This document shows positions 59,701 to 64,000 of a stretch of DNA of 64,000 bases, piece by piece. Source of the stretch: CAWIXB01 sp963839955 (lineage in GTDB: Bacteria > Actinomycetota > Actinomycetes > JACCUZ01); the NCBI GenBank assembly GCA_963839955.1, contig CAWIXB010000001.1, positions 2,852,001 through 2,916,000 of the forward strand. The letters are read 5' to 3'. Position numbers and translations under genes: made by a program. The notes beneath the pieces are model-generated. The model saw nothing but the letters and a program-made list of their open reading frames with translations, was not told the DNA's origin and did not search any database. Positions within the stretch are counted from its first letter, which is position 1, and every line of letters starts with the position of its first letter.

Positions 59701-61166
59701 TCCACCTCTTCGCGCTCGACGGCGGGTCCGGTGGACTCGGGCACCTCGCGTCACTGCCCCACTGCGGCGCCGTCGTCGGTCGTGACGAGCCCACCCGAGC
59801 CGACCGCCTGCTGACCAGACTCCGCCACGAGGTCGACCGTCGCCGGCAGGTGCTCGCGGCGGCGGGCCACGCCTCGGTCACCGAACACCGTGCCGCCACC
59901 CTGCCCGAGGAACGGCTACCGTGGCTGGTCGTCCTCGTCGACGGGTGGGAAGGCGTGCAGGCAGCGCTCGAGACGGTGGACCACGGCCGGCCGCTCGACA
60001 CGCTGCTCCGGATCGTGCGCGAGGGCGGGGCGGCCGGGCTGCGCGTGGTGATGACCGGTGAGCGGGGGCTGCTCACGAGCCGCCCCGGCTCGCTCGTGTC
60101 CGACCGGCTGCTGCTGCGCCTGCCCGAGCGGAGCGACTATGCACTCGCAGGCATCCCTGCGCGCGTCGTACCTCGCGACCTGGCACCCGGCCGCGGTCTG
60201 CTCAGCACCGACGCGACCGAGGTGCAGGTGGCACTGCACGACGACGCCGACGGCGACGGTCCGACGAAGGCACGGGCAGACATGCCGGCGCACCAGCGCC
60301 CGCTGCGCGTCGACCCGCTCCCCGACCGTGTGGCGGCCGACTCCCTCCGGCGCATCGCTCGGCCACGGCCAGGCGAGCTGTGGACCCTGCTCGGTGTCGG
60401 TGGCGACGAGCTCGCTCCCGTGGGCGTGGACCTCGACGTCGACGGCCCGGCGTTCGTCGTCGCGGGGCCACCCAGGAGCGGAAGGTCCACGACGTTGGCG
60501 ACCATGACCCGCTGGCTCGACGAGGCGGGGGTGCCCATCGTCCTCGTCGCGCCCGGCCGCTCGCCCCTGCGCCAGCTCGTCGCACAACCCGGCGTCCTCG
60601 GCTGCGTCAGCACCCACGATGACGTCGAGCTGGAGCGCCTCGTCGAGAAAGCCGGCGACGGCCCGCTCGCAGTCATCGTCGACGACGCCGAGACCGTGCA
60701 CGACACCGTCCTCGAGCGGCCGTTGCTCGACCTCCTGCGCGGTCACGACGGTCGGCGGCTCGCGATGGTGCTCGCCGGCTCGTCGACCGACATGGCGGCG
60801 TGCTTCCGCGGCCTCACGGTCGAGGCCCGCCGGTCTCGCTGCGGCCTCCTCCTCGGACCCGCGGGCCCGCTCGACGGCGAGCTGCTCGGCGTACGGCTGC
60901 CGCGCACGGACCAGTCGGGCCCGGGGCGCGGCCACCTCGTCGTGCGGGGGCGAGTCACCCCGCTGCAGGTCGCGGTCGACGACGAGGCCGGGACCCCAAC
61001 GCGGAACCTGCACCCGTCCGGGGGCAACCGGTCAGGCACAGGTCCGCGGCCGGTCGAGCCGGCCGGACCGAGGGGCGGCGGGCGCCTGCCCCCCGGACGT
61101 CCAGGGGGCGTCAGCGGGGCGCCACCCGCTTGCTGGCCTCAGCGAGCCGGCTTTGGGGGAGAGTGA
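56724..61166 (+). CDS. FHA-FtsK/SpoIIIE ATPase, EssC-like T7SS motor
   Basis: 1480 aa. N-terminal ubiquitin-like/FHA region, with a clear FHA domain at residues ~95-165 (YSLGRSREADVQVADPDVSRLHC, DLDSTNGTSVDG). Two membrane helices follow (about 226-266, LVALVLPAVAGLALVAV). Three FtsK-type ATPase domains have P-loops GTTGSGKSE (about 640), GGPRSGRTT (about 967) and GPPRSGRSTT (about 1247); the last two have Arg for Lys. This is the layout of firmicute EssC rather than actinobacterial EccC. The ATG at 56724 has GGAGG seven bases upstream. The 3' end overlaps the patatin gene by 56 bases. No WXG100 gene stands next to it. Confidence 0.88.
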   Translation: MRLWLTVVDPRRAHPVDVVVDGVRGLPLGAVRSGLLAFTDRADGPLRCDGQELTDAAPLGSPPLVRGAILTVGTGAPVAARGLLELRVTGGPDAGAIRRLAPGEYSLGRSREADVQVADPDVSRLHCLLHVGDDIVTVHDLDSTNGTSVDGAPVNHEGHPFVPGQVLTVGETRLELATPVDSPVACRPTADGHVELNRPPRLRRDHETAVVDWPREPPSHEPTRLPLVALVLPAVAGLALVAVTRSPTYLFFVLLSPLMLLGTFLNDRIGGRRRERAARRAYDDAVREAEQRIADAVDAETDRLCADHPDAAELMLTVREPRPRLWERRRTDADALALRCGLATLPASVEVRTGADSTPGPRPTLDAAPVAVPLRDIGVLGVAGRRPQALALTRFLVAQLAGWHSPRHLALVLLVGAEAHAPDWEWARWLPQLDAGGASPLSVGLAAPQVSARLAELVTSLEARQAEAAATRGQRFRPMVVLLDGAGALRRRPGVVRVLDEGPAVGIHLLCLDDEVVALPAECAATVELVGDTASHATVTVTGRPPVTGVVVDGVSERWAARFARALAPVRDATPEDAVADLPADARLIDLLPLDATDAVALAGSWRRGDASTRMVLGVGAAGAPVVVDLRADGPHMLLAGTTGSGKSELLQTLVAGLAVGNRPEDMSFVLVDYKGGAAFKDCARLPHTAGVVTDLDGRLTERALTSLGAELRRRERVLQAAGCADIDAYAARTPGAGTADVRLPRLVLVVDEFATLAEELPDFVGGLVGIAQRGRSLGVHLVLATQRPAGVVRADVRANTALRVALRVTDPADSCDVVDVADAAAISRSTPGRALLRLGEGPVISFQSARVGGRAPRETSAGPSLQVVNWVAAGDPVPEPGGADADGPSDLARLADAAIAAATTLGASAPASPWLSPLPDRIGLDEVPAVDDAWSVPLGVRDVPAEQRRAPFALDLRAGGHLLVVGGPRSGRTTVLRTLAGAVGARFAPADVHLFALDGGSGGLGHLASLPHCGAVVGRDEPTRADRLLTRLRHEVDRRRQVLAAAGHASVTEHRAATLPEERLPWLVVLVDGWEGVQAALETVDHGRPLDTLLRIVREGGAAGLRVVMTGERGLLTSRPGSLVSDRLLLRLPERSDYALAGIPARVVPRDLAPGRGLLSTDATEVQVALHDDADGDGPTKARADMPAHQRPLRVDPLPDRVAADSLRRIARPRPGELWTLLGVGGDELAPVGVDLDVDGPAFVVAGPPRSGRSTTLATMTRWLDEAGVPIVLVAPGRSPLRQLVAQPGVLGCVSTHDDVELERLVEKAGDGPLAVIVDDAETVHDTVLERPLLDLLRGHDGRRLAMVLAGSSTDMAACFRGLTVEARRSRCGLLLGPAGPLDGELLGVRLPRTDQSGPGRGHLVVRGRVTPLQVAVDDEAGTPTRNLHPSGGNRSGTGPRPVEPAGPRGGGRLPPGRPGGVSGAPPACWPQRAGFGGE

Positions 61167-62136
61167 TCGCGTCGGAGCGGTACTGCTCGATGTACTTGTC
61201 GAAGTCCCACGTGCGCAGGAAGCCGGTCGCTGCGTTGCGGCCGCTCTTGTAGAGCATGTCGGCTTCGTCCTTGGTCAGGTCGAACTTCGTCGCCTTGATG
61301 CCGGCGGTGTCGACGAAGATGGTGCGCGCTGCCACGGCCGGGTCGTCGATGTGCATCTGGTCGTGGAAGCTCGTCATCGTCCCGATCATCGCCTTGCCGA
61401 AGTCGACGGTGCTCTTCACCTTGAACTTCGTCGCCTGCTCGCCGCGGCGCATGGACAGCTTGATGCCGAACGTCGGCCACCTCGGCGGCTTGCCGTCGGT
61501 GCGGTCGAACACCTCGACGGGGAAGTTCGACAGCATGCCGCCGTCGACCAGGAGGAGGTCCTCCTTGGTCTTCTTGTTCTTCAGGGTGACCGGCTCGAAG
61601 AAGAACGGTATGGACGCCGACGCGCGCACGGCGTCGGCCACCGACATCGTGCCGGGGTCGTGGCCCAGCGCGCGGTAGTCCCAGGGGAACCGGCGCAGCC
61701 GGCCGGTGGTCACGTCGGAGACCATCACCACGAGCCGGAAGCTCTGCTCGGGAGGGAGGGTGCTGCCGGGATCGTCGATGCGCATGTCGGAGAACGTGCG
61801 CACGTCCTGCTTCTCCAGCATCCCGGCGACCCAGGACCGGATGTACTTGCCTTCGTAGATGCCCTTCTCGTGCAGCACCGAGAAGACCTTGCCGATCAGC
61901 GGGATCTTCTCCTCGGGACCCTCGTCCTGGAACTTCTTGTAGTCCACCCCGCGCATCATCGTGACCATCTCGGGACCGGTCATCCCGGAGGCAAGCAGTG
62001 CTCCCACGATCGAGCCGGCGGAGGTGCCCGCGACCCGATGGATCGTGTAGCCCTCCTCCTCGAGCACCTCGATCGCGCCGACCAGCGCGATGCCCTTGAC
62101 CCCGCCACCCTCGAGAACCACATCCGCGTCGCTCAT
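61111..62136 (-). CDS. Patatin-like phospholipase
   Basis: 341 aa. Oxyanion motif EGGGVKG, nucleophile elbow GTSAGS with Ser39, and the catalytic Asp in LLLVDGGMLSNFP. These define patatin/RssA lipid acyl hydrolases, cytosolic enzymes acting on membrane lipids. Other conserved segments are VRASASIPFFFEPV and PTFGIKLSMRRGEQ. There is no signal peptide. I chose the second ATG (62136) because GAGGGG precedes it. Its 3' end overlaps the FHA-FtsK gene tail to tail. Confidence 0.92.
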   Translation of the reverse strand: MSDADVVLEGGGVKGIALVGAIEVLEEEGYTIHRVAGTSAGSIVGALLASGMTGPEMVTMMRGVDYKKFQDEGPEEKIPLIGKVFSVLHEKGIYEGKYIRSWVAGMLEKQDVRTFSDMRIDDPGSTLPPEQSFRLVVMVSDVTTGRLRRFPWDYRALGHDPGTMSVADAVRASASIPFFFEPVTLKNKKTKEDLLLVDGGMLSNFPVEVFDRTDGKPPRWPTFGIKLSMRRGEQATKFKVKSTVDFGKAMIGTMTSFHDQMHIDDPAVAARTIFVDTAGIKATKFDLTKDEADMLYKSGRNAATGFLRTWDFDKYIEQYRSDAITLPQSRLAEASKRVAPR

Positions 62137-62262
62137 GCGCCGTCCCCTCATTGGCCGCCCCCGCCGGGCGTACTCCCTCCTCTATAGCCCTGTGCGACCC
62201 GCGTGTCACCGAGCGAGGCCACACCTTTACCGGACGCGCCGGGCTGGGGTTGGATCGCCCGC

Positions 62263-62763
62263 ATGCCCGAAACGAGCAGGCCCACGCTCACCGTCCGCCC
62301 CGCGCGACCCGACGACGTCCCCACAGTTGTGGGCATGATCCGCGAGCTTGCCGAGTACGAGCGCTCCCTGCCCCAGGTCGAGGCCACCGAGGAGCACCTC
62401 CGTGAGGCGCTGTTCGGCGCGCGGCCGGCCGTGTTCACCCATATGGCGGAGTACGCCGGGGAGCCGGTCGGCTTCGCGGTCTGGTTCCTCAGCTTCTCGA
62501 CCTGGACGGGACGGCACGGCATCTACCTCGAGGACCTCTATGTCCGCGCCGACCGGCGCGGACACGGCGCGGGGCGGGCGCTGCTCGCCGAGCTGGCGCG
62601 CACCTGCGCAGAGCGGGGCTACACCCGGCTGGAGTGGGCGGTGCTCGACTGGAACGAGCCCGCTCTCGGCTTCTACCGGTCGCTCGGCGCCCTGGCGAAC
62701 GACGAGTGGACGGTATGGCGGCTGTCCGGCCGGGCCCTGCACGACCTGGCGGGTGGGCGCTAG
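62263..62763 (+). CDS. GNAT acetyltransferase, diamine N-acetyltransferase (SSAT)-like
   Basis: 166 aa. Blocks: VRPARPDDVPTVVGMIRELAEYE, GIYLEDLYVRADRRGHGAG (acetyl-CoA pyrophosphate loop R-R-G-H-G-A-G), LEWAVLDWNEPALGFYRSLGA. The ELAEYE and LEDLYVR elements and the VLDWN segment are typical of the SSAT/thialysine acetyltransferase branch, which acts on polyamines or lysine analogues. The ATG at 62263 has no strong ribosome site. Divergent from the patatin gene and convergent on the MFS gene, whose stop it meets. Confidence 0.85.
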   Translation: MPETSRPTLTVRPARPDDVPTVVGMIRELAEYERSLPQVEATEEHLREALFGARPAVFTHMAEYAGEPVGFAVWFLSFSTWTGRHGIYLEDLYVRADRRGHGAGRALLAELARTCAERGYTRLEWAVLDWNEPALGFYRSLGALANDEWTVWRLSGRALHDLAGGR

Positions 62764-64000
62764 GCGCTGATGCCGGTCTGCGGGTCGGGCGCCGGGTGGC
62801 GCACGAAGGCGGCCGAGGGCAGCGGCGCCTCCACGTCGTCGTCGATGCCGGCCGGAGCCGGTCCGACGAGTGCCCAGCCACCGGCCAGGAGACCAGGGAT
62901 GCACACGAGCATGGCGGCGGTCGGCGTGGAGAGATGGTCGGCAAGGGTTCCCGCGAGTGCTGCGCCGAGCGACTGGCAGACGACGAGGATGCCCATGAGG
63001 ATGCTGAACGCGCTGGCCCGGACCTGCGCCGGGAGCAGCGGCCCGACCACGACGTTGGCCGGCGCCAGGACGGCGAACAACGAGCCCGCGGCGACGAAAC
63101 CGAGGATCGCGCCGGCGTGGCTCCCACTCATGAACCCGAGAATGGTGACGACCGACCCGGCGAGTGAGGTGATGCCCGCGGCCCGCACCAGCACGCGTCG
63201 CGACCCCTTGTGGGGCAGCGCTGCAGTGATGATCAGGCTGACGGCGGCCACCGAGGCGAGCACCGTGCCGGGCACCCAGGACGGGCCATCGAGGTCCCGT
63301 GCGTTGTAGACGACGGCCAGCGACTCGATGCCGACGCCCGAGGCGGCCGCCAGCACCGCGACACCGACCGAGAGGCGCACCAACGGTTGACCGAGCACCG
63401 CGGCGAGCCCCATGCGCAGCGCCGAGGTGTGACCCCTGGTGCCCGGGTGCGGAATGTGGGCCGGCGGTGTGGCCGGCAGCCGGCTGCACAGGATCGCCGA
63501 GACCACGAACGTCCCGGCGTTGAGCAGAAGGGCGCCCTCAGGCGTCGTGACGGCGAGGATCGCGCCGCCGACCGCGTACCCGAGTACCGTCCCGGCGTCC
63601 ATGGTCATGGCCGAGAGCGCCATCGCCGGCCCGTAGCGGGCCGGCGGCAGCAGCTCTCGGGTGGCCGCCGACCGGGCAGCGGCGAACGGCGGCGTCGCCA
63701 GCCCGGCGAGTGCAGCGCCGAGGAGCAGGCCCCAGGTCGGCACCGGGAACGCCAGCACGATGAACATGGCGGCGCGCAACAGGTCGGAGCCGACCATCAC
63801 GGCGCGCCGGCCGTAGCGGTCGGCCACCTGCGAGAGCAGCTGGCCCGGACCGATCCAGGCGACCAGGGACGCGCCGACGACCAGCGACATGACCGTCGCG
63901 GAGTCGGTACGTTCGAGCACCACCACCGAGAGCGCGAGCCGACTGGCCCAGTCGCCGACCGTGGAAGCCAGCTCGGCCAGCCAGATCAGCCGGAACTCTC
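62760..64000 (-). CDS. MFS transporter (EntS/MFS_3-like), 5' end outside window
   Basis: The frame stays open to the window edge, so the start is missing. The visible N-terminal part reads FRLIWLAELASTVGDWASRLAL, the typical first helix of MFS_3 exporters, and motif A appears as QVADRYGRRAVMVGSDLLRA. About 413 codons are visible, with some eleven to twelve helices. The C-terminus is a soluble Pro-rich tail. Drug, siderophore or metabolite export cannot be distinguished. A GTG at 63926 would lose the first helix and is not the start. Confidence 0.88.
   Translation of the reverse strand, partial: EFRLIWLAELASTVGDWASRLALSVVVLERTDSATVMSLVVGASLVAWIGPGQLLSQVADRYGRRAVMVGSDLLRAAMFIVLAFPVPTWGLLLGAALAGLATPPFAAARSAATRELLPPARYGPAMALSAMTMDAGTVLGYAVGGAILAVTTPEGALLLNAGTFVVSAILCSRLPATPPAHIPHPGTRGHTSALRMGLAAVLGQPLVRLSVGVAVLAAASGVGIESLAVVYNARDLDGPSWVPGTVLASVAAVSLIITAALPHKGSRRVLVRAAGITSLAGSVVTILGFMSGSHAGAILGFVAAGSLFAVLAPANVVVGPLLPAQVRASAFSILMGILVVCQSLGAALAGTLADHLSTPTAAMLVCIPGLLAGGWALVGPAPAGIDDDVEAPLPSAAFVRHPAPDPQTGISA

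Overview
This window is a high-GC actinobacterial chromosome segment. The frequent GTG and TTG starts, the many 4-base start/stop overlaps (ATGA, GTGA), and an actinobacterial type VII secretion (T7SS) locus beside Tad pilus, AAC(2')-I and HAMP-kinase genes suggest a Nocardioidaceae-like organism; that placement is inference. I see no rRNA, tRNA, CRISPR array, IS element or prophage, and no stretch above 300 bases without a gene.

Layout. (1) 1-4441: the left edge holds the end of a Tad/Flp pilus operon (tadA, partial tadB, minus strand), then a lipoprotein alpha/beta hydrolase and two uncharacterised cytosolic proteins on the plus strand. (2) 4448-14201: a T7SS locus. On the minus strand, eccD, a ParA/MinD-like protein with an altered Walker A, a small membrane protein, three small WXG-type helical proteins, a 408-aa secreted-toxin-like protein with a nuclease-like C-terminus, and a coupled immunity candidate. 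On the plus strand, a three-ATPase EccC. No eccB, eccE or mycosin gene is visible. (3) 14468-22347: a signalling block: a SpoIIE-type phosphatase with an anti-sigma kinase domain, a cytoplasmic hybrid kinase with seven 92-aa HAMP repeats, a response regulator, and a MaoC hydratase. (4) 22360-28730: an OsmC / flavin monooxygenase / FAD oxidoreductase operon and a large BTAD-AAA-TPR regulator.

(5) 29012-41685: a carbohydrate locus centred on a LacI regulator. To its left are a secreted LamG-RTX protein and a secreted glucose/sorbosone dehydrogenase. To its right are a complete LivKHMGF-type ABC transporter, a Gfo/Idh/MocA dehydrogenase, a DUF993 aldolase-like protein and a sugar isomerase, chained by overlaps. 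LacI-type operators lie on both sides, so I infer one regulon: oxidise a sugar outside the cell, import the product through an amino-acid-type transporter, and degrade it inside. (6) 41714-50435: a ribose-type ABC transporter, a ribokinase-family kinase, a GH106-like glycosidase and a secreted beta-propeller.

(7) 50456-64000: a VOC protein, RidA, a Tat-exported PhoD phosphatase with extra carbohydrate-enzyme-like modules, an AAC(2')-I acetyltransferase, a divergent TetR/MFS efflux pair with an operator inside the promoter, an FHA-FtsK ATPase resembling the firmicute T7SS motor EssC, a patatin phospholipase, an SSAT-like acetyltransferase and an MFS transporter cut by the right edge.

The best candidates for new biology are the T7SS toxin/immunity pair with its non-canonical ParA, the second T7SS-like motor, and the LacI-controlled extracellular-oxidation plus Liv-type import pathway.
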